From Planctomycetia bacterium (GTDB lineage Bacteria; Planctomycetota; Planctomycetia; Pirellulales; UBA1268): a stretch of 11,165 bases of DNA. The stretch lies in the NCBI GenBank assembly GCA_009923125.1, contig RFUD01000036.1:1-11165 (forward strand). Direction: 5' to 3'. Below the pieces are notes generated by a model. That model made no database searches. It was not told the DNA's origin and worked only from the letters and a program-made list of their open reading frames with translations. The position numbers and the translations under genes are program-made. Below, piece after piece: positions 6,148-11,165 of this stretch (position 1 is its first letter; every line of letters starts with the position of its first letter).

Positions 6148-7599
6148 TTAGAACGAACTGAACTGCTCGAACTCGTCGTACGGGCGATGCTCGAGGTTCA
6201 CGAACCGGGTGAAGTCGTGCTGCCACAGGAGCTTCACGTCGCCGATCGGGCCGTTGCGCTGCTTGGCGATGATGATCTCGGCCTGCCCCTTCACCCGCTC
6301 GCGATCCTCGTCCGTCGTCTGGTAGTACTCCTCGCGGTGCACGAACATGACGACGTCGGCGTCCTGTTCGATGGCCCCCGACTCCCGGAGGTGATTGAGC
6401 CGCGGCTTGTTGTCGCGCGACACCTCCGCCTGCCGGTTGAGCTGGGCGAGGCAGAGCACGGGGATGTCGAGCTCGCGAGACATCATCTTCAGCCGCCGGG
6501 CGATCCTCGCCACCTGCTCCTGGCGCGGATCCCGCGGATTGTCGGGTTCGATCAACTGCAGGTAGTCGATCACCACGAGCGCGAGCCCCTGGCGACGCTT
6601 GAGCCGCCGGGCCACGGCCGCGATCTCCGTGAGCGTGCGGCCAGGGGTGTCGTCGATGTACAGCGGCGCCGAGCTGATCTCGGCTGACTTCTGCACCAGC
6701 CGCCGGCGATCCTCCTGGGAGATCGTGCCGTTGCGGAGGCGGTGCCCGTTGACCTGCGCGGCCGAGCACAGCAGGCGGTCGGCGAGTTCGAGACAGGCCA
6801 TTTCCAGGCTGACGAACAGCACCGGCTGGCGGGCCGCGATCGCCACATGCTCGGCGATGTTCATCGCGAAGGCCGTCTTCCCCATGCTGGGGCGGGCCGC
6901 GAGGATGATGAGTTCGGAGTTGTGGAGGCCTCCACAGAGCGTGTCAAGGTCGGTGAAACCCGTCTCGACACCTCCGAGCGCATGCTCGTGCTTCATGCGG
7001 GCATCCATCCGCACCATCACGTCCTCCAGCACCGCGTCGATCGGCTTCGCCTCGGCGGAACTGCGGTGCTCGAGGATCTCGAAGATCTTCGATTCCGCCC
7101 GCGCGAGGAGCTCGCGGGGCTCGTCGGGAGAGTCATACGCATCGCGCAGGATGTCGGTGCTCGCGTCGATCAACGACCGGAGCATCGACTTGTCGCGGAT
7201 GATCTGGGCGTAGTGCGTGGCGTGGGCGGCGTGCGGCACGGCGGCGAGCATGTCCGCGATGGCGGCCGCGCCCCCCACCCGCTCAAGGTCTCCCTTGGAG
7301 CGAAGCCGCTCGAGCACGATCGTGGCATCCACCCGCTTGCCACCGTCATGCAGGTCGAGCAGGTGGCGGTACAGGATCTCGTGGGACTCGTCGTGAAAAT
7401 CCTCCGGGCGGATCACCAGCGCCACGTCATCGCAGACGTCGGGCTTGAGCAGGATGCTGCCGAGCACGGCCCGCTCCGCATCGACGTTGGCCGGCCGATG
7501 GCGACCCTCCAGCGACACCGGTCCCGGAGACTCCTCCGCGCGTGTCCGCCGTGGACCGCGTCGCGCAACATCCCGCGCGCCGGCTTCCCGAGACGCCAT
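6148..7599 (-). CDS. dnaB: Replicative DNA helicase DnaB
   Basis: The hexameric helicase that unwinds DNA at the replication fork and recruits primase. The 483-residue product has a charged N-terminal extension of about 35 residues. The helical N-terminal domain (about 36-140) starts at NVDAERAVLGSIL. A linker leads to the RecA-like C-terminal motor (about 205-470). In the motor, Walker A is ARPSMGKT (235-242), the catalytic glutamate is in SLEM (264-267), Walker B is VVIDYLQL (342-349), LNHLRESGAIEQDAD is at 401-415, and the arginine finger region is AKQRNG (445-450). No intein is present. ATG 7599 is preferred over 7647 because GGGAGG lies seven bases upstream and the longer version would overlap rplI. 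It is 31 nt after rplI and last in the operon, so probably co-transcribed with it. Confidence 0.97.
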   Translation of the reverse strand: MASREAGARDVARRGPRRTRAEESPGPVSLEGRHRPANVDAERAVLGSILLKPDVCDDVALVIRPEDFHDESHEILYRHLLDLHDGGKRVDATIVLERLRSKGDLERVGGAAAIADMLAAVPHAAHATHYAQIIRDKSMLRSLIDASTDILRDAYDSPDEPRELLARAESKIFEILEHRSSAEAKPIDAVLEDVMVRMDARMKHEHALGGVETGFTDLDTLCGGLHNSELIILAARPSMGKTAFAMNIAEHVAIAARQPVLFVSLEMACLELADRLLCSAAQVNGHRLRNGTISQEDRRRLVQKSAEISSAPLYIDDTPGRTLTEIAAVARRLKRRQGLALVVIDYLQLIEPDNPRDPRQEQVARIARRLKMMSRELDIPVLCLAQLNRQAEVSRDNKPRLNHLRESGAIEQDADVVMFVHREEYYQTTDEDRERVKGQAEIIIAKQRNGPIGDVKLLWQHDFTRFVNLEHRPYDEFEQFSSF

Positions 7600-7630
7600 G
7601 GTCGTGCCTCCCTGCCGTCGGATCGACCGC

Positions 7631-8167
7631 CTACTTGCCGCCGGCATCTCCGCTGGCGGGCACCACCCAGACCTTCAGATCGCCCTCGACCTCGGCCGCG
7701 AGTCGCACCTTCACGGTGTACAGACCGACTTCCTTCAGGGGACCCTGGAGGACGATCTGGTCGGGCGACACCATGAGATCCTGCTGCTTGAGCGACCGCG
7801 AGATTTCCGGGGCCCCGACGGAGCCGTACAGGTGCCCCTCGTCATTCGCGTTGGCCTCGATCGTGACGCTCGTGCGGGCGAGTTCGGCGAGCAGGGAACG
7901 CAGGCCGGCGAGACGCTCCTTCGCGATCTCCTCGAGCTTCGCGCGGTGCTTCTCCACCATCCGCTTGTGGTGCTCCGTGGCGACCGTGGCGAGCCCCTGA
8001 GGCAGCAGGTAGTTCGCGGCGTAGCCCCGCTTCACTTCCACGACCTCGCCCTGCTTGCCGAGGTGTTCGACATTGTGGATCAGCAGGAGCTCGATGCCCC
8101 CCCGGTTGCCCTTCGGGAGACGGGCGGACGGGTTCGCGGCCACGGAGGGCAGTTCTTGGGTGGGCAT
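7631..8167 (-). CDS. rplI: Ribosomal protein bL9
   Basis: Large-subunit protein that binds 23S rRNA near the base of the L1 stalk and helps maintain the reading frame. Of 178 residues, the canonical protein begins only at about residue 25 (IELLLIHNVEHLGKQGEVVEVKRGYAANYLLPQG, spanning 25-58), the rRNA-binding N-domain. The connecting long helix (about 64-100) and the C-domain (about 100-171, with NDEGHLYGSV and EVGLYTVKVRL) follow. The first 24 residues (MPTQELPSVAANPSARLPKG and four more) have no counterpart in the E. coli protein of 149 residues. The ATG at 8167 is supported by AGGAG six bases upstream, and no ATG or GTG lies at the canonical start. It follows ssb after only 62 nt, with no rpsR gene between. 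Confidence 0.96.
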   Translation of the reverse strand: MPTQELPSVAANPSARLPKGNRGGIELLLIHNVEHLGKQGEVVEVKRGYAANYLLPQGLATVATEHHKRMVEKHRAKLEEIAKERLAGLRSLLAELARTSVTIEANANDEGHLYGSVGAPEISRSLKQQDLMVSPDQIVLQGPLKEVGLYTVKVRLAAEVEGDLKVWVVPASGDAGGK

Positions 8168-8229
8168 GAGATGCTCCTGAAGTCGTAAAAGAAAGGCGTG
8201 TGTGCTGGGACGGGGCGAGATGGGTCGGA

Positions 8230-8718
8230 TCAGAACGGGATGTCGTCGTCGGAGCCCATCGAGGGGGACGGCTCGCCGCTCGCGGGCCCATCATCATAAC
8301 TGCTCCCCCCTTCGAATTCATCGACGGGCTGTCCGCCGGGCCGCCCGGCGGGCCTGGCCCTGCCTCGGGGGGCGTCGCCACCCCCGCCGGCTCGTGATCC
8401 AAGCAATTGCATCCGCTCCCCGACCACCCGGAGTTTGGAGTTCTTCTTGCCGTCCTTTTCCCAGGTATCGAGCTTGAGACGGCCCTCGATCATCAACGGC
8501 GAGCCCTTGGTGACGTACTCGCCGGCCACTTCGGCCGTGCGGCCCCACAGGGTCACGTCGACGAACGTCGTCTCCTCCACCCATTCGCCGGTGGCGGTCT
8601 TACGGCGATCGTTCACCGCCAGGCCGATGTCGGTCACGGCCGTGCCGTTGGAGATGTACCGCAACTCCGGGTCACGGGTCACGTTGCCGAGCAGAATCAC
8701 CCTGTTGAAACTTGCCAT
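8230..8718 (-). CDS. ssb: Single-stranded DNA-binding protein
   Basis: Coats single-stranded DNA in replication, repair and recombination. In the 162-residue product the OB fold covers about residues 1-107 (FNRVILLGNVTRDPELRY at 4-21, TFVDVTLWGR at 51-60, KGSPLMIEGRL at 71-81). A Gly/Arg/Pro-rich flexible linker (about 108-150) follows. The acidic tip MGSDDDIPF is the conserved docking site for partner proteins. The ATG at 8718 fits the usual SSB N-terminus and has AAGGAGG eight bases upstream. An in-frame start at 8796 would add 26 unrelated residues. It lies between rpsF (119-nt gap) and rplI, the usual neighbourhood. Confidence 0.97.
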   Translation of the reverse strand: MASFNRVILLGNVTRDPELRYISNGTAVTDIGLAVNDRRKTATGEWVEETTFVDVTLWGRTAEVAGEYVTKGSPLMIEGRLKLDTWEKDGKKNSKLRVVGERMQLLGSRAGGGGDAPRGRARPAGRPGGQPVDEFEGGSSYDDGPASGEPSPSMGSDDDIPF

Positions 8719-8767
8719 GCGATCATCCTCCTTGCCGGGCGGACTGAACTTCTGTACAACTTCGTGC

Positions 8768-8796
8768 AGGATACCGGCCGCCGCCAAATGGTGCAA
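8768..8796 (-). promoter_or_regulatory. Candidate internal promoter for ssb
   Basis: On the minus strand TTGCAC (8791-8796) and TATCCT (8768-8773) are separated by 17 nt in the rpsF-ssb gap. The start would fall near 8761, giving a leader of about 43 nt. The -35 is weak (three of six), so this rests mainly on the spacing, the -10 and the unusually long gap for this operon. The leader contains GAAGTT twice with an 11-nt period (8747-8752 and 8758-8763 on the plus strand). Confidence 0.3.
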
Positions 8797-8837
8797 GCGG
8801 CGACGGGCCGTGCAGGTCGCGGCGGCGAAAGGCCCGG

Positions 8838-9248
8838 TTACTCAGTGACCGCCGGAGCGGCCGCAGCCGCAGCCGCAGCCGCAGCCGGTGCGCGACGCGG
8901 CGCGGCTTCGCCGGCGAGAGCGTGCTGCACCAGGGCTTCGGCAATCCGCGGATCGACCTTCAGGATGAGCTGGCGGATGATGTCGTCGTTGATCTCACAC
9001 TGCCGTTCGAGCGGCGTGATGCCGTCGCCGTGCATGGAGAAGTAGGCGAGCCAGTACACGCCCTTCTTGTGCCCGTTGATCGGGTACGCGAGTTTCCGCT
9101 CGTCCCACAGCCGCGACGCCAGGACGGTGCCGCCGTTTTGCACGATCATGTCGCCGATCTGCTGGCTCGTGGCGAGCGGATCGCGGGCGTATTTCGTCGG
9201 GTCGAGGATGAACATGCCCTCGTACGTGTTCGTCTGCTTCGCCGGCAT
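8838..9248 (-). CDS. rpsF: Ribosomal protein bS6 with alanine-rich tail
   Basis: Small-subunit protein that pairs with bS18 on the 30S platform. Of 136 residues, about 1-110 form the bS6 fold: YEGMFILDPTKY at 9-20, GGTVLASRLWDERKLAYPI at 39-57, HKKGVYWLAYF at 60-70 and a final helical region. After about residue 112 the protein ends in an Ala/Pro-rich tail with a run of ten alanines, partly encoded by a hexanucleotide repeat. Tails vary widely in bS6 and are usually disordered. The ATG at 9248 has AAGGAG about ten bases upstream. The 73-nt gap to pth upstream is unusually C-rich in the mRNA. Its binding partner gene rpsR is not in this cluster. Confidence 0.97.
   Translation of the reverse strand: MPAKQTNTYEGMFILDPTKYARDPLATSQQIGDMIVQNGGTVLASRLWDERKLAYPINGHKKGVYWLAYFSMHGDGITPLERQCEINDDIIRQLILKVDPRIAEALVQHALAGEAAPRRAPAAAAAAAAAAPAVTE
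8861..8887. repeat. Hexanucleotide repeat (CCGCAG)4 inside rpsF
   Basis: Four perfect CCGCAG units plus CCG lie within the coding end of rpsF and encode alternating alanine codons. Gain or loss of a unit would add or remove two alanines without shifting the frame. Confidence 0.9.
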
Positions 9249-9270
9249 CTCTGCGGTGCTCCTTGTCGGG

Positions 9271-9320
9271 GTACGGGTGGGGGGACGGTCGGGGTCTGGG
9301 TGGTTCGTGGGTGTCGTGGG
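9271..9320 (-). promoter_or_regulatory. C-rich, G-poor leader between pth and rpsF
   Basis: In the mRNA sense these 50 bases contain 30 C, 12 A, 6 G and 2 U, including repeats of the type ACCCACGA. C-rich, G-poor, unstructured RNA is the known character of Rho loading sites, and rpsF leaders in many bacteria carry a binding site for the bS6:bS18 pair. Which of these applies, if either, is inference; no stem matching the latter was recognised. Confidence 0.4.
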
Positions 9321-9321
9321 T

Positions 9322-9879
9322 TCAGTTGTAGCGATTCATGGCCGCCTCGATGCCGAGCGCCACCCACTCTTCGGCGGCGTCGGCGGCCCGTTCCAGCATC
9401 CGCTGCACGACGGCCCGGTCTTCCTGGGCGAAACGCCCGAGAACGAAGTCGGCCGTCTTCCAGCCCGGGGTGACCGGTCCGATGCCGATCCGCAGCCTGG
9501 GCACGTGGGTCGTGCCGAGCCGGGCCAGCACGTCGGCCAGGCCGTTTTGCCCGCCCCCCGACCCGGCCGCCCGGAGGCGGATCGCGTCGAGCGGCAGCTG
9601 GAAGTCGTCGCACAGTACGAGGATGTCTTCATGATCGATTTTGTAGAAGTCGCGGGCCGCGAGGACGCTGGCGCCACTCAGGTTCATCCACGTGAGCGGC
9701 CAGAGCAGCAGCACCGAGTGGCCGCGTATCGTCACCTGCGCCGTTTCGCCCTGAAACCTCGCCCGTCGGACCGGGGAGCCACAGCGTCGCGCGAGGACTT
9801 CCAACGACTCGAAGCCGACGTTGTGCCGCGTGCCTTCGTAGGCCCGCCCCGGGTTTCCAAGCCCCGCGATGAGTCTCAC
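9322..9879 (-). CDS. pth: Peptidyl-tRNA hydrolase
   Basis: Releases tRNA from peptidyl-tRNAs that drop off the ribosome. The 185-residue product is a normal length for the family. Conserved features are LIAGLGNPG at 3-11 (with N9), TRHNVGF with the catalytic His19, MNLSG with N66, and D91 in LCDDFQLP. LRIGIGP follows in the second half. Where E. coli has GGHNGL, this protein reads GGQNGL, so the His known as His113 there is Gln111, while the next Asn is kept. The start is a GTG, chosen because the family begins just before LIAGLGNPG. The Shine-Dalgarno match is weak. It lies 46 nt after rplY, a common pairing. Confidence 0.96.
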   Translation of the reverse strand: MRLIAGLGNPGRAYEGTRHNVGFESLEVLARRCGSPVRRARFQGETAQVTIRGHSVLLLWPLTWMNLSGASVLAARDFYKIDHEDILVLCDDFQLPLDAIRLRAAGSGGGQNGLADVLARLGTTHVPRLRIGIGPVTPGWKTADFVLGRFAQEDRAVVQRMLERAADAAEEWVALGIEAAMNRYN

Positions 9880-9925
9880 GTGTACGTCCGGGACCGGAGC
9901 CTGCAGGCCCGCGCTCAGGCGGCCA

Positions 9926-10564
9926 TCAGCCTTCCGCCGCTTCTCCCTCTCCTTCCCCGGCCGGCTTGCGGCCGATCAATTCGGGTTCGGCGGAGCCGGC
10001 ACCGACCGCCGGCTCTTCTGCCTTCTTGCCCGGCATCGCGCAACTGACGATGGTCTCGTCGCCCTCGTGCACCACCTTGGCGCCCTTGGGAAGCTCGAGG
10101 TCGTGCGCCTTGATCGAGCCGCCCAGTTCGAGCCCGCCGATCTGGACGTGGATTTTCTCGGGGATCGTGTCCGGGGTGCACTCGATCTCGATCTCGTGGA
10201 CGAGCAGCGTGACGACGCCGCCGGCCCGGTGTCCCGGGGCCTCGCCCTTGAGATCGATGGGCACCTTCACCCGGATGCGGTCCGACTTGCTCACCCGCAG
10301 CAGGTCGAGGTGGATCGGCTCGATGCCGTAGGTGTCCCACTGGAGTTCGCGGACGAGGGCGCTCTCCTTGACGGCTCCCTTGAGGTCCACGATCCGGCTG
10401 CCGTGCCGGATCACCGCCTGTACCGCCTCCCGCTTGGCGGCCAGTTCGACGCACTTTTCGCCGTGGCCGTACAGGATCGCGGGCACCAGCCCCTGCCGGC
10501 GGAGCCGGCGGCTCTCGCGCGAGCCGCTCGCGGTGCGGGAAATGACTTCGAGGCTGTCGCTCAT
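9926..10564 (-). CDS. rplY: Ribosomal protein bL25 (CTC form)
   Basis: Binds 5S rRNA in the large subunit. The 212-residue product is the long, two-domain CTC form. The N-terminal 5S-binding domain (about 1-95) opens with LEVISRTASGSRESRRLRRQ and continues with GLVPAILYGHG. The C-terminal beta-rich domain (about 96-185) contains HEIEIECTPDTIPEKIHV and SIKAHDLELPKG. An acidic, Gly-rich tail (GEGEGEAAEG) ends it. ATG 10564 was chosen because AAGGAG lies five bases upstream and homology starts there; an in-frame ATG far upstream (10789) would run through the hairpin-rich intergenic DNA. Gene order prs, rplY, pth is widespread in bacteria and supports the call. Confidence 0.96.
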   Translation of the reverse strand: MSDSLEVISRTASGSRESRRLRRQGLVPAILYGHGEKCVELAAKREAVQAVIRHGSRIVDLKGAVKESALVRELQWDTYGIEPIHLDLLRVSKSDRIRVKVPIDLKGEAPGHRAGGVVTLLVHEIEIECTPDTIPEKIHVQIGGLELGGSIKAHDLELPKGAKVVHEGDETIVSCAMPGKKAEEPAVGAGSAEPELIGRKPAGEGEGEAAEG

Positions 10565-10580
10565 GGGAACTCCTTGATGT

Positions 10581-10603
10581 GAGCCCGGTATCGAGCCCGG
10601 TAT
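10581..10603. repeat. 12-nt tandem repeat in the rplY leader
   Basis: GAGCCCGGTAT occurs twice, at 10581-10591 and 10593-10603, with a 12-nt period. It lies between the rplY ribosome binding site and the candidate -10. It could be an operator-like direct repeat or a chance duplication. Confidence 0.6.
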
Positions 10604-10629
10604 TCTGCCACGCCCGGCCCGTTTCGCAA
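10602..10629 (-). promoter_or_regulatory. Candidate promoter for rplY and downstream genes
   Basis: On the minus strand TTGCGA (10624-10629, four of six) and CAGAAT (10602-10607, four of six) are 16 nt apart. The start would fall near 10595, giving a leader of about 30 nt before the ATG at 10564. It sits just after a terminator-like hairpin, which suits the start of a new transcription unit. Confidence 0.35.
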
Positions 10630-10638
10630 GCCAAACCC

Positions 10639-10669
10639 GCCGTCGGCCGCAAAATGAGCGGGCGACGGC
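10639..10669 (-). terminator. Terminator-like hairpin upstream of rplY
   Basis: GCCGTCG (10639-10645) pairs with CGACGGC (10663-10669). After one G-G mismatch, CCGC (10647-10650) pairs with GCGG (10658-10661) around AAAATGA. On the minus strand it is followed by GGGTTTGG, not a real T run, so termination would be weak. It could end prs transcription before the rplY promoter. Confidence 0.4.
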
Positions 10670-10784
10670 TCGCTGCCTGTGCTGCCCGGACTCGCCCAAC
10701 CCGGCGAGGGGCTGCCGACGCTCCATCGCCGGACGTTCGCTGCGGGCCTCCCGCCCTCCGCTCACTCGACTCCGACTTCGCTGC

Positions 10785-10796
10785 GCCATCCATGGC
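10785..10796 (-). repeat. 12-mer shared with the tandem repeat units
   Basis: On the minus strand this reads GCCATGGATGGC, identical to 5984-5995 and 6120-6131 on the plus strand. It can form a 5-bp stem. The flanks do not match the tandem units beyond this core. Confidence 0.6.
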
Positions 10797-10835
10797 TGCG
10801 CTCGTCTGCATACGCCGGCTCACGGAGCATCGGCA

Positions 10836-10877
10836 CCCCCTCGCCTCCGGCAGCTGAACTGGACCGGAGCTTGGGGG
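10836..10877 (-). terminator. Hairpin just after the prs stop codon
   Basis: CCCCC (10836-10840) pairs with GGGGG (10873-10877) and CTCCGG (10845-10850) with CCGGAG (10864-10869), with a 4x3 internal loop and a 13-nt loop. It lies about 21 nt past the prs stop. No T run follows, so it may be a 3'-end stabiliser rather than a full intrinsic terminator. Confidence 0.35.
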
Positions 10878-10898
10878 AGCACGAAGCCGGCGCGGGCC

Positions 10899-11165
10899 CT
10901 ACTGGAACATCATCGAGACGGACTCGTTGCGGTGGATCCGCTTGATGGCCTGGCCCAGGAGGCTGGCGACGGACAGCACCGTGATGTTGGGCAGGATCTT
11001 GCCCGCGGTGAGCGGGATCGAGTCGGTGATGATGATGCCGGCGAACGGCGCCGACCGCAGTCGTTCGATCGCGGGACCGACGAGGAGCCCGTGGGTGGCG
11101 GCGGCGTAGATCGCCTTGGCCCCGTGGGCGTGCACCACCTCCGCCGCCGAGCAGATCGAGCCGGC
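10899..11165 (-). CDS. prs: Ribose-phosphate pyrophosphokinase, C-terminal part (5' end outside window)
   Basis: Makes PRPP from ribose 5-phosphate and ATP, the precursor for purine, pyrimidine, histidine, tryptophan and NAD synthesis. Only the last 88 residues are visible, and the frame is open to the window edge. They start AGSICSAAEVVHAHGAKAIY, the end of the PRPP-binding loop region (usually D-T-A-G-T). AATHGLLVGPAIERL follows, then IIITDSIPLTAGKILPNITV, and the protein ends with SVASLLGQAIKRIHRNESVS and MMFQ, matching the family's conserved C-terminus. The stop is TAG at 10899-10901. A 334-nt gap with hairpins lies before rplY, so prs may be a separate unit, although the prs-rplY-pth order is classical. 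Confidence 0.95.
   Translation of the reverse strand, partial: AGSICSAAEVVHAHGAKAIYAAATHGLLVGPAIERLRSAPFAGIIITDSIPLTAGKILPNITVLSVASLLGQAIKRIHRNESVSMMFQ

Larger units (their letters stand above)
10565..10898. other. Gene-free stretch between prs and rplY with several hairpins
   Basis: 334 nt without a supported gene. From the prs side it holds a hairpin just after the prs stop, a 12-mer shared with the dnaB-side repeats, further GC-rich imperfect palindromes, a terminator-like hairpin, a candidate rplY promoter and a short tandem repeat in the rplY leader. Open frames crossing it have no family resemblance and look like extensions or shadows of rplY. Confidence 0.65.

Noticed and set aside
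5674..6687. Long plus-strand reading frame across the repeats and into dnaB
   Set aside because: It runs antisense through a secure dnaB gene, and the 136-nt period shifts the frame between copies, so no repeated peptide is conserved.
8743..8772. LexA/SOS box near CTGTAC in the ssb leader
   Set aside because: The half-sites are 18 nt overall rather than the CTGT-N8-ACAG pattern, and the GAAC-N4-GTTC pattern is absent.
10565..10789. N-terminally extended rplY starting at 10789
   Set aside because: The extension is low-complexity intergenic translation; ATG 10564 has a good ribosome binding site and matches the family start.

Overview
The window is a very GC-rich bacterial chromosome segment of core and housekeeping genes. 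Dense packing, a bL9 protein with an N-terminal extension, paired ABC-2 exporter genes and a secreted fasciclin protein next to the ssb/dnaB ribosomal cluster suggest a planctomycete (Pirellulales-like). That placement is inference from general resemblance, not from a marker gene.

Left half, plus strand: the window opens inside aspS (aspartyl-tRNA synthetase, C-terminal 282 residues). After a 188-nt gap comes a tight four-gene operon, ATPase-permease-ATPase-permease (1039-4795), with overlapping or nearly touching ends. It most likely encodes one or two ABC-2 type exporters of unknown substrate. A tRNA-Val(UAC) gene follows at 4994-5066.

Middle: a minus-strand gene for a small secreted fasciclin-domain protein (5087-5707) ends next to the tRNA. 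Between it and dnaB lies a 440-nt gene-free stretch (5708-6147) packed with hairpins. It includes two tandem copies of a 114-nt palindromic unit (136-nt period). All five differences between the copies fall in a loop or turn a pair into G-U on the plus strand.

Right half, minus strand: transcription runs prs (partial), rplY, pth, rpsF, ssb, rplI, dnaB. This supplies PRPP synthesis, ribosomal proteins bL25, bS6 and bL9, peptidyl-tRNA recycling, single-strand DNA binding and the replicative helicase. rpsR, which normally sits between ssb and rplI, is absent. A C-rich, G-poor leader precedes rpsF. A second hairpin-rich gene-free stretch (10565-10898) separates prs from rplY and shares a 12-mer with the tandem repeats.

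No CRISPR array, transposase, phage gene or obvious new defence system is present. The most unusual item is the structured tandem repeat at 5882-6131.
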